Shown piece after piece: positions 9,580 to 17,601 of a DNA stretch of 64,000 nt (position 1 is its first letter; every line of letters starts with the position of its first letter). The stretch is from CAVWNR01 sp963756525 (GTDB lineage: Bacteria; Actinomycetota; Actinomycetes; Mycobacteriales; Jatrophihabitantaceae), in NCBI GenBank assembly GCA_963756525.1, contig CAVWNR010000003.1, forward strand, positions 62,001 through 126,000, read 5' to 3'. The notes under the pieces are model-generated. The model searched no databases. It was not told where the DNA came from and saw nothing but the letters and a program-made list of their open reading frames with translations. The position numbers were made by a program, and so were the translations under genes.

Positions 9580-10644
9580 TCAATCGCCGAGCGGTACGTC
9601 GCCGGCGCGATTCGAGTCGGCGAGCGGCTCAGCGGTGGCATCCGGCCAGGTTTCATCGATCGTCTCCAGCGCGGCCTGCCGGCGACGGTCGAGACGGAGC
9701 GAGAGCACGTCGTAGCGCTGGTAGTAGCCGATGATGTCGTGGATCTGCTTGGGCTCGATGGAGTCGGCCAGGTCGACGTCAGCGTGGACGATTCCCTCGC
9801 CGGCCGGCGCGGCAGAGCCGCAGGAGTTCCCGTCGGGGTCCACGACGAGCGCGCTCGGCGGCGGGGCGGCGCGCAACGCGGCCTCGACCCGCTCGTCGCC
9901 GCGGGCGACCTGGTCGATCGCGTCCTCGTCGAGGATCAGGCAGGCCACCACGTTGTACAGCTTTCCCTCGAAGGCGTGCGCGGCGGCGCGGATCTCGATC
10001 GCGCGGCGCAGGTCGTAGTTGCCGCCCGCGCCGGCGGGCTTGAACGGCCAGGGCGTCGGATAGCTGGAGATGTGCAGCTGCTCGCCCTGGGCCAGTAGGG
10101 CGTAGCGGGCCAGCGGGTTGGTGTTCTCTCCGCAGATAAGTACGCCGAGCCGGCCGAGTTCGGTGTCGACCGGGCGCAGCTGGCTGCCGTCGCCGCCGGC
10201 CCAGGTCAGCTTCTCTGCCCAGGTGGGGACGAGCTTGCGGTGCCGATTGAGCAACGCACCGTCCGGGCCGAACAGCAGGTTCGTGTTGTACAGCCCGCCC
10301 ATGCTGATCGGGCTGCGCTCGGTGACCCCGACAGACAGGTACAGGCCGTGCCGGCGGGCCATCGCCGCGATGCGGTCGGTGTGCGTACTCGGCACCAGGA
10401 CCGCGTTCTCGTAGAGCCGGCGAAAGAACGGGTGCTGGTCCATCGGCGCCAGCACGTTGTTCCACACCGGAAAGCCGGGAACGAACGACTCGCCGAAGAC
10501 GACCAGGCGGGCGCCGGTCCTGGCCGCGGCTGCCACCAGTTCGCCAAGCCGCTCCAGCGTCGCGTCCCGGTCGAGGAACACCGGGGCGGCCTGCACCGCG
10601 GCGACCCGGAACCGCGGGAAAACATCACCTGAATGCTCAGGCAC
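9580..10644 (-). CDS. nitrilase (carbon-nitrogen hydrolase family)
   Basis: A cytoplasmic hydrolase that converts an organic nitrile to the acid and ammonia. The catalytic triad is complete: Glu52 (FGES), Lys137 (RHRKLVPT) and Cys171 (CGENTNPLARYAL). The Glu after the Cys and the GENTNPLARY block are typical of true nitrilases rather than amidases, and the length of 354 aa fits. GTG is the start, with GAGGAG upstream. It lies 39 bp after the molybdopterin oxidoreductase gene on the same strand, so the two are probably co-transcribed. The gene ends facing the LuxR regulator; the 186 bp between them hold no gene I can support. Confidence 0.93.
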   Translation of the reverse strand: MPEHSGDVFPRFRVAAVQAAPVFLDRDATLERLGELVAAAARTGARLVVFGESFVPGFPVWNNVLAPMDQHPFFRRLYENAVLVPSTHTDRIAAMARRHGLYLSVGVTERSPISMGGLYNTNLLFGPDGALLNRHRKLVPTWAEKLTWAGGDGSQLRPVDTELGRLGVLICGENTNPLARYALLAQGEQLHISSYPTPWPFKPAGAGGNYDLRRAIEIRAAAHAFEGKLYNVVACLILDEDAIDQVARGDERVEAALRAAPPPSALVVDPDGNSCGSAAPAGEGIVHADVDLADSIEPKQIHDIIGYYQRYDVLSLRLDRRRQAALETIDETWPDATAEPLADSNRAGDVPLGD

Positions 10645-10683
10645 GAGGACCTCCTCGGATGTCGACCGCGCGCAGCCCGCGCA

Positions 10684-11682
10684 TCAGGCCGGCTCATTGC
10701 CGACCGTGACGTGCACGGTGTGGATGGCGTTGCGGGCCCCGGCGACGGGCTGGGTGCCCCCGGCCGCGTCGGTGGCCCGCGCCAGCAGCGTGGTAGCACC
10801 GCACTGTTGCGGGCGCCAGCGCAGGGTGAATCGCTGCCACGCGTGCCCTACCCGTGGCCGGACATGTGCGCGACGCCAGGACACGCCGCCGTCGGTGCTG
10901 ACCTCGACGACCACGATCTCTTGCGCGCCCCACGCTCGGCCCCAGACCTGCGTCTGCGCGCCCAGCGCCACCCGATTGGCCGGAGCCGGGGCGACGATCA
11001 CCGACTCCGGCGCGACCTGCCACACCGGCAGGGTGGCCCCGGGCCGGTCTGGATCCGGGTCGGCGTAGAACCGGGTGGTGAACGGGCCGTCCCAACGGCG
11101 GTCGGACAGCCGCAGCCGGGTCAGCCACTTCACGCTGTTGGTGCCGTACCAGCCCGGGACGACCAGCCGGACCGGGTACCCGTGCTCGGCGCTGAGTGGC
11201 CGCCCGTTGAGCTGGTAGGCCAGCAGCACGTCACCGCCCAACGCCCGCGGCAGCGGCAGGTCCTTGGCGTACACGCCGACGTCCACGCCGGCGAAGACGC
11301 CCGCGTCCGCGCCGAAGGACCACACGTAGCGAGCTGCCGACGCGACACCTACCTCGGCGAGCAGGTCCGCCAAGCTCGCGCCGCCCCAGACCACGTTGAC
11401 GATCCGCCGTTGCGCGACGGTCGGCTCCAGCGGATTTCCGGCGCATTCGTGAAAGCAGGTGAGCTCGAGCCGCGGCCGCGCGTGCAGCTCGTCCAGCGTC
11501 AGCGTGCGCGGCCGATCGGCCAGCCCGTCGATCATCAGCTGCCACTCGGCGCCGTCCAGGCGGGCGATCCCCACGTGCGCGAGCGTGAAGCAATCTTCGA
11601 CCGGGGTGACCTCGTCGATCAGCTGGTGCGGCTGCAAGGGGATGTGGCGGAACACCCCCGCCGGATCCAGTCGCACTGCCAT
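10684..11682 (-). CDS. sulfite-oxidase-family molybdopterin oxidoreductase
   Basis: A 332-residue molybdenum enzyme with the sulfite oxidase fold: a molybdopterin domain (about 1-215) and an Ig-like dimerisation domain (about 225-330). The molybdenum-ligating cysteine is Cys80 in ECAGN, and GYPVRLVVPGWYG near residue 175 is the conserved cofactor block. No twin-arginine signal is visible, so it is probably cytoplasmic, which is unusual for oxidases of this family. There is no heme domain. It is immediately upstream of the nitrilase. The true substrate may be sulfite or another small molecule; the sequence does not say. Confidence 0.87.
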   Translation of the reverse strand: MAVRLDPAGVFRHIPLQPHQLIDEVTPVEDCFTLAHVGIARLDGAEWQLMIDGLADRPRTLTLDELHARPRLELTCFHECAGNPLEPTVAQRRIVNVVWGGASLADLLAEVGVASAARYVWSFGADAGVFAGVDVGVYAKDLPLPRALGGDVLLAYQLNGRPLSAEHGYPVRLVVPGWYGTNSVKWLTRLRLSDRRWDGPFTTRFYADPDPDRPGATLPVWQVAPESVIVAPAPANRVALGAQTQVWGRAWGAQEIVVVEVSTDGGVSWRRAHVRPRVGHAWQRFTLRWRPQQCGATTLLARATDAAGGTQPVAGARNAIHTVHVTVGNEPA

Positions 11683-11860
11683 TCATTCCCCCGCCGTCGA
11701 CCGGTACAGCGTCCCCGCCGCCAAGTCTGACATCGGCCGTCCGCGGCCCGAAACCCGAGCCTGCTCCCGGTCAGTGGCTGAGGTGAGAAGGCTCGGCGGC
11801 CGGTGCGACGATCGGGGGACACCCGTCGGCGCGCCCTGGTGCTGGCAGGGTCGAGCCCGT

Positions 11861-13042
11861 TCAGGTCCGGACCGGTCGTAGGGCCAGTGGCGTCAGGTCG
11901 CCGATGGCGGGATAGCCGTCGACGGCCATGATCAGGTCAGCTTCGGCGAGCATCGTCCGCAGCACGTGGACGATGCCGGCCACGCCGCCGAGCGCAAGCC
12001 CATACGCGTAGGGCCGGCCGATGCCGACCGCGGCGGCACCCATGGCGAGTGCCTTGACGATGTCGGCCCCGGAACGGACGCCGGAGTCGAAGAGCACCGG
12101 CAACCCGTCCACCGCGTCGATGACGCCCGGCAGGCAGTCCAACGCCGGAAGACCGCCGTTGGCCTGCCGACCGCCGTGGTTGGAGCAGTAAATGCCGTCG
12201 ACGCCACCATCCTTGGCCCGACGGGCGTCGTCGGGGTGGCAGATGCCCTTGACGACAAGGGGCAGGTCGGTGATCGAACGCAGCCACGGCAGGTCGTCCC
12301 AGGTCAGGGGGCAACCGAACAGCCGTGCCCACAGCTCGACAGTCGCCGTCATGTCCTGCTCGGGCGGCTGGCCGAGGCGGGCGCGAAACACCGGGTCGGA
12401 TGTGTAGTTAGCCAGGCAATGCCCGCGCAACTGCGGGAAGTTGCTGCTCGCCAGGTCGCGGGGACGCCAGCCGGTGAGCCAGGTGTCGAGGGTGACCACA
12501 ATCGCTCTGAAGCCCGCGGCTTCGGCTCGGTGCACCAAGCTCTCGGCAAGTTCGCGGTCGGTCGGCGTATAGAGCTGGAAGAACCCGGGCGTGTCACCGA
12601 AACGCGGCGCGACCTGCTCCATCGCATCGACACTGAGCGTCGAGGCGACCATCGGCACGCCAGTGCGTGCGGCCGCCTCGGCCGTCGCGAGATCGCCATG
12701 TCCGTCCGGTGCACACAGCCCGATCACACCGATCGGCGCGAGGAACATCGGGCTCGGCAGCCGTAGCCCGAACACCTCGACGGAGAGATCACGTGTGCTC
12801 GCGCCCACGAACATCCGCGGCACCAATCCCCACCCGGCGAACGCGGCGACGTTCGCCCGCTGGGTGTGCTCGTCGCCTGCCCCGCCAGCCACATAGGAGA
12901 GCACCGAGGGCGGTAGCGCCTGCGCCGCCCGGCTTTCCAACTCGGCAAACGACATCGGCAGATCGGGCAGCACGCCACGCAAGCCGGCCAGGTAGATCTC
13001 GAGCTGGTAGTCGCCGAACCTCGACGGACCGGTGTCGTTCAT
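11861..13042 (-). CDS. FMN-dependent alpha-hydroxy-acid oxidase, lactate 2-monooxygenase-like
   Basis: A 393-residue (beta/alpha)8 flavoenzyme. The substrate- and flavin-binding blocks are present: LAPIGVIGLCAPDG near residue 100, VVKGICHPDDA near 265, and SNHGGRQ near 290 with the catalytic histidine, followed by DSGVRSGADIVKAL. The length and the start region (LPMSFAELESRAAQALPPSVLSYVAGGAGDE spans the usual entry helix) are closer to lactate 2-monooxygenase than to the shorter glycolate oxidases. The ATG lies in a 149-bp divergent region shared with the AhpD-like gene. It is separated from the sulfite-oxidase-like gene by 178 bp, so a common transcript is uncertain. Confidence 0.9.
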   Translation of the reverse strand: MNDTGPSRFGDYQLEIYLAGLRGVLPDLPMSFAELESRAAQALPPSVLSYVAGGAGDEHTQRANVAAFAGWGLVPRMFVGASTRDLSVEVFGLRLPSPMFLAPIGVIGLCAPDGHGDLATAEAAARTGVPMVASTLSVDAMEQVAPRFGDTPGFFQLYTPTDRELAESLVHRAEAAGFRAIVVTLDTWLTGWRPRDLASSNFPQLRGHCLANYTSDPVFRARLGQPPEQDMTATVELWARLFGCPLTWDDLPWLRSITDLPLVVKGICHPDDARRAKDGGVDGIYCSNHGGRQANGGLPALDCLPGVIDAVDGLPVLFDSGVRSGADIVKALAMGAAAVGIGRPYAYGLALGGVAGIVHVLRTMLAEADLIMAVDGYPAIGDLTPLALRPVRT

Positions 13043-13191
13043 CAGTCAGTGCCTCCCAGCGATCTGGATAAACCGGGTGTCACATGCGCCATCCCCAGTA
13101 TCAAGATCGGCGGGAGCGCACGGTTGTACTATTCCGGCCGGCACTGAACCAGGCGCTTCTGTACGCACGGCAAGTCGACCAGACTGGCGTG

Positions 13192-13791
13192 ATGTTCATC
13201 GACGCCGTACCCGAGGACGCCGCCACCGGCGAGCTCGCCGACTACTACCATCAGCAGCGCCAGGCCTGGGGGTTCCTGCCCAACTACGCCGCCGCATTCT
13301 CCACCCGACCCGATGTCGCGCGAGCCTGGAACGAGCTCAATACCACAATCCGCAACGGCATGGACCGGCGGCGATTCGAACTCGCCACCATCGCCGCGGC
13401 ACGAGCGCTCCGCTCGACCTACTGCACCGCGGCGCATTCGAAGTTCCTCCGCGATGTGTGCGGCGACCAAGCCAGCCTGCACCTGATTGCCGAGGACCCG
13501 AGCGGGGCGACACTGAGCCCGCAGGACCGCGCGGTGTACGAGTTCTCCACGAAGGTCGCCGCCGACGCAGCGTCCGTCGGGCGGTCCGACATCGACGCGC
13601 TGCGCGCCGTGGGCCTGGACGACCGCGACATCGCCGACGTGGTGTTCGCCGCCGCCGCCCGCTCGTTCTTCACGCGGGTGCTGGACGGCCTCGGCACCCA
13701 GCTCGACGCGCAGACGGCCGAGGCTTTCGAGCCGGCTCTGCTTGCGTCGATGCTGGTCGGTAGGCCGGCCGCGGGGCATGAGGCGGGTTAG
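13192..13791 (+). CDS. AhpD-like / carboxymuconolactone decarboxylase family protein
   Basis: A helical protein of 199 residues from the alkylhydroperoxidase-like superfamily. The family core is at residues 60-90, where a TYCTAAHSKFL motif keeps one cysteine and the histidine of the classical CxxC-x-x-H site, so it is the one-cysteine type. I start it at MFIDAVPED because family members begin there; an in-frame ATG at 13084 would add 36 residues without similarity. No strong ribosome-binding site precedes either. It is divergent from the FMN oxidase, which makes peroxide-generating chemistry next door plausible, but the link is inference. Confidence 0.8.
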   Translation: MFIDAVPEDAATGELADYYHQQRQAWGFLPNYAAAFSTRPDVARAWNELNTTIRNGMDRRRFELATIAAARALRSTYCTAAHSKFLRDVCGDQASLHLIAEDPSGATLSPQDRAVYEFSTKVAADAASVGRSDIDALRAVGLDDRDIADVVFAAAARSFFTRVLDGLGTQLDAQTAEAFEPALLASMLVGRPAAGHEAG

Positions 13792-13871
13792 CCGAGCGAC
13801 GCAGACCGAGTGGGGCCCCCGTCGCCCCGCCCAGCGTCCCCGCTGGCCAGTCATGTCGCGGTGAGGAGGAA

Positions 13872-13939
13872 GCCGGAGGTGTGGACGAGCAAGTCGATGC
13901 GCCGGAGGTGTGGACGAGCAAGTCGATGCGCCGGATGTG
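13872..13939 (+). repeat. 29-bp tandem repeat, 2.3 copies
   Basis: Two identical 29-bp units starting gccggaggtgtgg (13872 and 13901) are followed by the first ten bases of a third with one change (13930). The repeat lies in the 389-bp gap between two convergent genes and codes for nothing recognisable. It is probably replication slippage. Confidence 0.85.
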
Positions 13940-14081
13940 TTCGTCCCGCATGACGTCGGCTCACCGGGCAATTTTCATGGGCGGGTAAATGGGCACCGCC
14001 TGGGTTGGCGGGGTGGGACGGTGTCCGAGGTTGCTCGCGATCGCTGCCCATCGGCGCCTGTCGCGTTGGCTGTAGGACGCG

Positions 14082-14119
14082 CTGGACCGCCGCCGACGGT
14101 GGCGTCGGCGGCGGTCCAG
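14082..14119. terminator. bidirectional terminator-like hairpin
   Basis: A perfect inverted repeat with 17-bp arms (14082-14098 and 14103-14119) and a 4-base loop, almost all G/C. It lies between the AhpD-like gene and the secreted-protein pair, whose coding ends face each other. There is no U-tract, as is usual in actinobacteria. The rest of this gap holds only the tandem repeat. Confidence 0.65.
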
Positions 14120-14180
14120 GGTTCGTGCGACGGTCCAGCGTCCGTGCGATCGGGCGCCGTCGCGCGTGGTGAGCGCCGGG

Positions 14181-14951
14181 TCAGTGCCCAGCGGCGATGT
14201 ATCGGCCGAGCTTGGGCAGGGCGTTCAGTTGCGCGAGGCCGTGCTTGAGGTTGGTCGGCACGCTGATGTCGGTCGAGTTGACCTCCATGACCCGGTAGTT
14301 GGTCACGGCCATCGCGTCCGTGGTCGGCGAAGCCGGTTGGGTGATGGTCACGTTGTCGACCTCGTACCGCGCGCCGTTGCTGGCGAACTCGAAGTCGCCG
14401 GTGTAGCTGGCGGTGCTGGTCGACGCTTCGATCCACACGGTCTTGCCGGGCTTGGCAGTGACCCAGATGCCTTGGGAGTCGGCGCTGCTGGACTCCCAAG
14501 TGTGGTTGGCGGTGAACTTGACGCTGAGTTCGGCGTCGACGAGCTCGGCCAGGTCGAAGCCCATCGAGGTCTCGATGGACCCACCCAGCGACCAGCTGGA
14601 AGACGTCTCGTGCTTGATGTCGACCTTCTCGGTGATCGGCTGGTCATCGCCTCCGATGATGACCGGGGCGGGGTTGCCGTCCGTGTCGGTCACCGGGCCC
14701 CACTTGGTCTCTGCGTAGGTCGGTGTGCCGGTCGGTGTGAAGCTGCGGTCGGTGGCGTCCTGGTAGAGCTTGAGCGCGTCGAGGGCGCCCTGCGGGTCGG
14801 TAGCCGCGTTGATGACGGTGATCTGCCCGGGGCCGGCGTCCAGCGCGTGCGGGGAGGTCGTGCCGGCGGTGGCGACCCCGATCGAGGCCGCGCCGATGCC
14901 GGCGAACAAGGCGATTGCGGTTCCGATGATGGCGGTCTTGCGGACGTTCAT
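14181..14951 (-). CDS. secreted ETX/MTX2-like (aerolysin-type) beta-pore-forming protein, short form
   Basis: A 256-residue exported protein: signal peptide at residues 1-30 (AALFAGIGAAS-type hydrophobic core, cleavage near ATAG). The middle (about 110-215) is a long run of alternating Ser/Thr and polar residues in beta strands, with TANHTWESSSADSQGIWV and then PGKTVWIEAS. This pattern, a strand ending in W-E/G-S-S followed by a PGK-type turn, is the hallmark of the ETX/MTX2 branch of aerolysin-like toxins, where it forms the insertion loop and the stem. It follows a longer relative by 57 bp and has its own AAAGGAA site, so they form an operon. Toxicity or target is not shown; confidence is in the fold class. 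Confidence 0.6.
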   Translation of the reverse strand: MNVRKTAIIGTAIALFAGIGAASIGVATAGTTSPHALDAGPGQITVINAATDPQGALDALKLYQDATDRSFTPTGTPTYAETKWGPVTDTDGNPAPVIIGGDDQPITEKVDIKHETSSSWSLGGSIETSMGFDLAELVDAELSVKFTANHTWESSSADSQGIWVTAKPGKTVWIEASTSTASYTGDFEFASNGARYEVDNVTITQPASPTTDAMAVTNYRVMEVNSTDISVPTNLKHGLAQLNALPKLGRYIAAGH

Positions 14952-15008
14952 GACGATTCCTTTGGTGTCGTTGTCGGTCGGTGGTCAGGTGGTCCGGTGA
15001 TCGGGTGG

Positions 15009-16094
15009 TCAGTTGTCGGTCGGCGGGCCGGCGACGGCTTGTTCGGTGGGCTTGAAGGCGATGCCGCTGGGGATGCCCCCATCGGGGTTGATCAGGTCGC
15101 CCTTGCTGATCGACACGCTGAGCAGGTCGAAGGTGGTGCCCTCGGGGGTGGTGAAGACCAGGTGCCCGGTCAGGTGCCCGGTGGTGATGATCTTGTCGAT
15201 CCAGCCGACGTGGCCCGGCTCGATGTCGGTGTCGATGTTGACGCTCACCGAGTCCGAGCTGCCCCATTCCTGCTCGTGGGTGAAGCTGGCCGCGACCTTG
15301 TCCGCGACGCCGAACGCCTTAGAGCTGACCGAGGCGGTGACCTCCTCCCCGAGAGAGGTCGAGTCGCCCTTGGTGGTCTCCTGGCCCTTGTCGATCGTGG
15401 CCGGCGCCGAGCTGTAGTTCGTCAGGGTGCTGGTGGCGCGGATCTTGCCGCTGTAGGTGTAGGTCGCCTTCGCGCCAGGGTTCGGTGTCCAGCTGATCTG
15501 GTCGGTCGCCACCCGAGGCAGTTCGCTGTTCACGATCTGCGCCGCGGCGGACGGGTCCTTGGCGGCGTCGATGGTGATCGTCACCGGCGAGTTCCACACC
15601 GCGTCGACGTGCCGCGCGACGCCGTCCGGGTCAGCGGCCATCTGGAACACGCTCGACGGCTGGGCGGCGGGCAGGTCGTCGGCGAACGTGGCCACCGTGT
15701 CGTCCTGCAGGTCCTGCGCGGCCACCCCGTGCTGGGCGCCCTGGTCGTCGGTGAACGTCCACCACAGAAACTTGTCGCCCTTCTGCTCCGGGAGCATGCT
15801 CCAGGTCGCCGTCTGCCCCGGCGCGACAGTCTGCGTTGGCGCGACCTGGAAGATGTCGCCCTTCGAGCTGATCGCCGCGTCGAAATGCCAGGTGTAGGGC
15901 GTGAGGTTGGTGACCTGGTCGACGTCGAATGTGCCGGTCGTCGCCGCGCCCGGCTTGATCGGCGGTGCGGTGTTGTGCGCCGGCGCGGCGAGCGCGGCGG
16001 CGGTACCCGCGCCGGCCAGCAGGGCGCCGCACGCGCCGGCGCCGATCAGCTTGGCCGCTAGGCCGCGGCCGGCCTTGTTGGCTGTCTTCGTCAT
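15009..16094 (-). CDS. secreted ETX/MTX2-like (aerolysin-type) beta-pore-forming protein, long form
   Basis: A 361-residue exported protein and the first gene of a two-gene unit. The ATG at 16094 has AAGGA upstream; an in-frame longer start adds 26 residues that would bury the signal peptide (residues 1-36). Residues 55-130 form a beta-rich N-terminal domain (VTNLTPYTWHFDA, then LWWTFTDDQG) of the crystallin or hydralysin-head kind. Residues 215-320 carry the Ser/Thr-rich aerolysin-type core, with FTHEQEWGSSDSVSVNID and the following EPGHVGWIDK turn matching the same place in the shorter neighbour. A bacterial pore-forming pair is the best reading, but a structural prediction would be needed to settle it. 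Confidence 0.6.
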   Translation of the reverse strand: MTKTANKAGRGLAAKLIGAGACGALLAGAGTAAALAAPAHNTAPPIKPGAATTGTFDVDQVTNLTPYTWHFDAAISSKGDIFQVAPTQTVAPGQTATWSMLPEQKGDKFLWWTFTDDQGAQHGVAAQDLQDDTVATFADDLPAAQPSSVFQMAADPDGVARHVDAVWNSPVTITIDAAKDPSAAAQIVNSELPRVATDQISWTPNPGAKATYTYSGKIRATSTLTNYSSAPATIDKGQETTKGDSTSLGEEVTASVSSKAFGVADKVAASFTHEQEWGSSDSVSVNIDTDIEPGHVGWIDKIITTGHLTGHLVFTTPEGTTFDLLSVSISKGDLINPDGGIPSGIAFKPTEQAVAGPPTDN

Positions 16095-16785
16095 CGGTGC
16101 ATTCCTTTCTAACGAGGATTTCGCTGTCAGAACCCACCGTCGCCTATCAGCCGCCGCGTCCCTGTCGATCAATCGGGTGAGCCCAGGTCCGCGGCCCTGT
16201 CCCCCAACGGGGGGACATGCCCCTGCACCTCCGGGGTAGACAGATGGCAGCTGCGCGGTCAGGTGCGCGCAGAGCGTCGCCCAAAAATTTGGGTATCAGG
16301 TCGTAGGTCGGCGCGAGTTGCCGATTCCTTGGTGTCGCTAGTCCTTGTCAACGGCACGCGCGATGATCGACCACTTGGTCCACCACGCTGAGGTCATCGC
16401 GCCGGCTACGGACCCACTTGCGACACGCTGATTGAGTACCGCTTTTGCTCGTTTGCTGTCGGCGGCGCGTCATATGGTGCCGCTTATGGCCCGTAACGGA
16501 ACTGGGTCGGCCGGACGCAGCAGCGACAACCGGGCCGGGCCTCACTGAGCTGAGCTGCGCGGTCGTCCTCGATGCGGCGAACCTCCACGAGGACAAGCAC
16601 AACCGGGAGGTCCGCCGCACCGACCCCACCCGGCCCATTGCCTCCCCTGGCCCAGCGCAGGCTCATCCTGATCGACCCGCCCGGCCGCAGTCAGCTGCCG
16701 GTGAAAGCCCGTCCGGGCGCCCTGCCGCCGTGCCACACCCCGATCGACCGGGCTGGTGCAACGAGCCCATACAACAGGAACGCGA
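16095..16785. other. intergenic region upstream of the secreted-protein pair
   Basis: Some 690 bp between the divergent secreted-protein operon and the VapBC pair. It contains the perfect hairpin at 16198-16217 and a run of lower GC near 16260-16450, with AAAAATTT at about 16285. I find no convincing gene: reading frames here have no family similarity, no ribosome-binding sites and mixed third positions. A short RNA or a lost gene cannot be excluded. Confidence 0.5.
16198..16217. promoter_or_regulatory. perfect 8-bp inverted repeat upstream of the secreted-protein operon
   Basis: Arms tgtccccc and gggggaca are separated by four bases, about 104 bp upstream of the long secreted protein's start. 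It could be an operator or a short terminator. Its G-run/C-run form resembles DevR-type half-sites only loosely. Confidence 0.4.
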
Positions 16786-16791
16786 TATACT
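16786..16791 (+). promoter_or_regulatory. -10 box of the vapBC promoter
   Basis: TATACT matches the -10 consensus at five of six positions and stands out in a GC-rich setting. It predicts a transcript starting near 16798, only about five bases before the GTG of the antitoxin, so the message may be almost leaderless. I see no matching -35. Confidence 0.55.
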
Positions 16792-16802
16792 ACAATGCAC
16801 TC

Positions 16803-17051
16803 GTGTCTGCACGCGAGCATCTGATGACCTTGTCCCGCAACGGGCAGGTCTCCATCCCTGCCCAAACCCGCGCCCGGTGGAACACCCGGCAATTGATCGT
16901 GGTCGACCTCGGCGACCGCGTGGTCATGCGGCCGGTGAGCACCCACCCGATCGCAGAACTGAGAGGCAAGTACCGCGGCCAAGGACCGGCCACCGACACC
17001 GCCCGCGGCCAGGAACGACGCGCCCAAGCCGCCCGCGAACGGCGCCGATGA
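16803..17051 (+). CDS. vapB: VapB-like antitoxin, AbrB/SpoVT type
   Basis: An 82-residue antitoxin with an N-terminal AbrB-type swapped-hairpin DNA-binding domain: LSRNGQVSIPAQTRARW (residues 10-26) is the family signature. The C-terminal third is very basic (ARGQERRAQAARERRR) and should wrap the toxin. GTG at 16803 is used because of the -10 box just upstream; an ATG seven codons later (16824) is the alternative, and neither has a strong ribosome-binding site. The stop codon overlaps the toxin ATG (ATGA), which fits coupled translation of a TA pair. Confidence 0.8.
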   Translation: MSAREHLMTLSRNGQVSIPAQTRARWNTRQLIVVDLGDRVVMRPVSTHPIAELRGKYRGQGPATDTARGQERRAQAARERRR

Positions 17052-17506
17052 GCGTCCTGGACGCCTACGCCATCCTCGCCTACCTGCGTGACGAACCCGC
17101 CGCCGACGCCGTCGCCCGGCTGCTCACCACCGGCGACGCGGAGTTCACCGCAGTCGGCCTCGGCGAAGTGTTCGACCAGCTCCTCCGGCGCTACCACGCC
17201 GACGAAGAAGAGATCGGCCTCGACCTCGCCGAACTGGGCTTGCTCGACCCGCTCCCGGTCGAAGCGGCGCTCGGTGCGTCCGCCGGGCGACTGCGCGCTC
17301 GCCACTACCACCGCACCCGCTGCCCCGTCAGCATGGCCGACTGCCTGGCCGCCGAAGCCGCCCGCCAACACGCCCGACCGCTGGCCACCTCGGACCCACA
17401 CCTGCTCGACGTCTGCCACGCCGAGGGCATACAGATCACCGTCCTGCCCGGCACCGACGGCTCACGCTGGACACCGGCGTCATACCCCTGGCCACCCGTT
17501 CCCTGA
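17048..17506 (+). CDS. vapC: VapC-like PIN-domain toxin
   Basis: A 152-residue PIN-domain ribonuclease, the toxin of a type II pair. The acidic residues expected at the metal site are present: Asp near residue 5 (VLDAYAILAYL), Glu near 38 (GLGEVFDQ), Asp near 98 (SMADCLAA) and Asp near 116 (ATSDPHLLDV). It overlaps the antitoxin by 4 bp. The last 15 residues (SRWTPASYPWPPVP) extend beyond the usual PIN fold. The likely target is tRNA or rRNA, by analogy with other VapC proteins; nothing here tells which. Confidence 0.88.
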   Translation: MSVLDAYAILAYLRDEPAADAVARLLTTGDAEFTAVGLGEVFDQLLRRYHADEEEIGLDLAELGLLDPLPVEAALGASAGRLRARHYHRTRCPVSMADCLAAEAARQHARPLATSDPHLLDVCHAEGIQITVLPGTDGSRWTPASYPWPPVP

Positions 17507-17601
17507 CCGCGCTGCCGAACGGAACAGGCCGGCGTCGCCGAGGCGATGACTCCGTCTCCTGCCGCGGGTCTCTATGAAGGACCTGACGTGGAGGGAGCGG
17601 C

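Noticed and set aside
13872..13939. Possible CRISPR array
   Set aside because: The repeats are directly adjacent with no spacers, and no cas genes are near.
14166..16061. A 631-codon plus-strand frame opposite the two secreted proteins
   Set aside because: It is the GC-biased mirror of real genes: no family similarity and long valine/glycine/arginine-rich runs. The minus-strand genes have signal peptides and ribosome-binding sites.
16348..16638. A 96-codon minus-strand frame in the gap upstream of VapBC
   Set aside because: No ribosome-binding site, no family and an arginine/serine-rich composition; left as intergenic.
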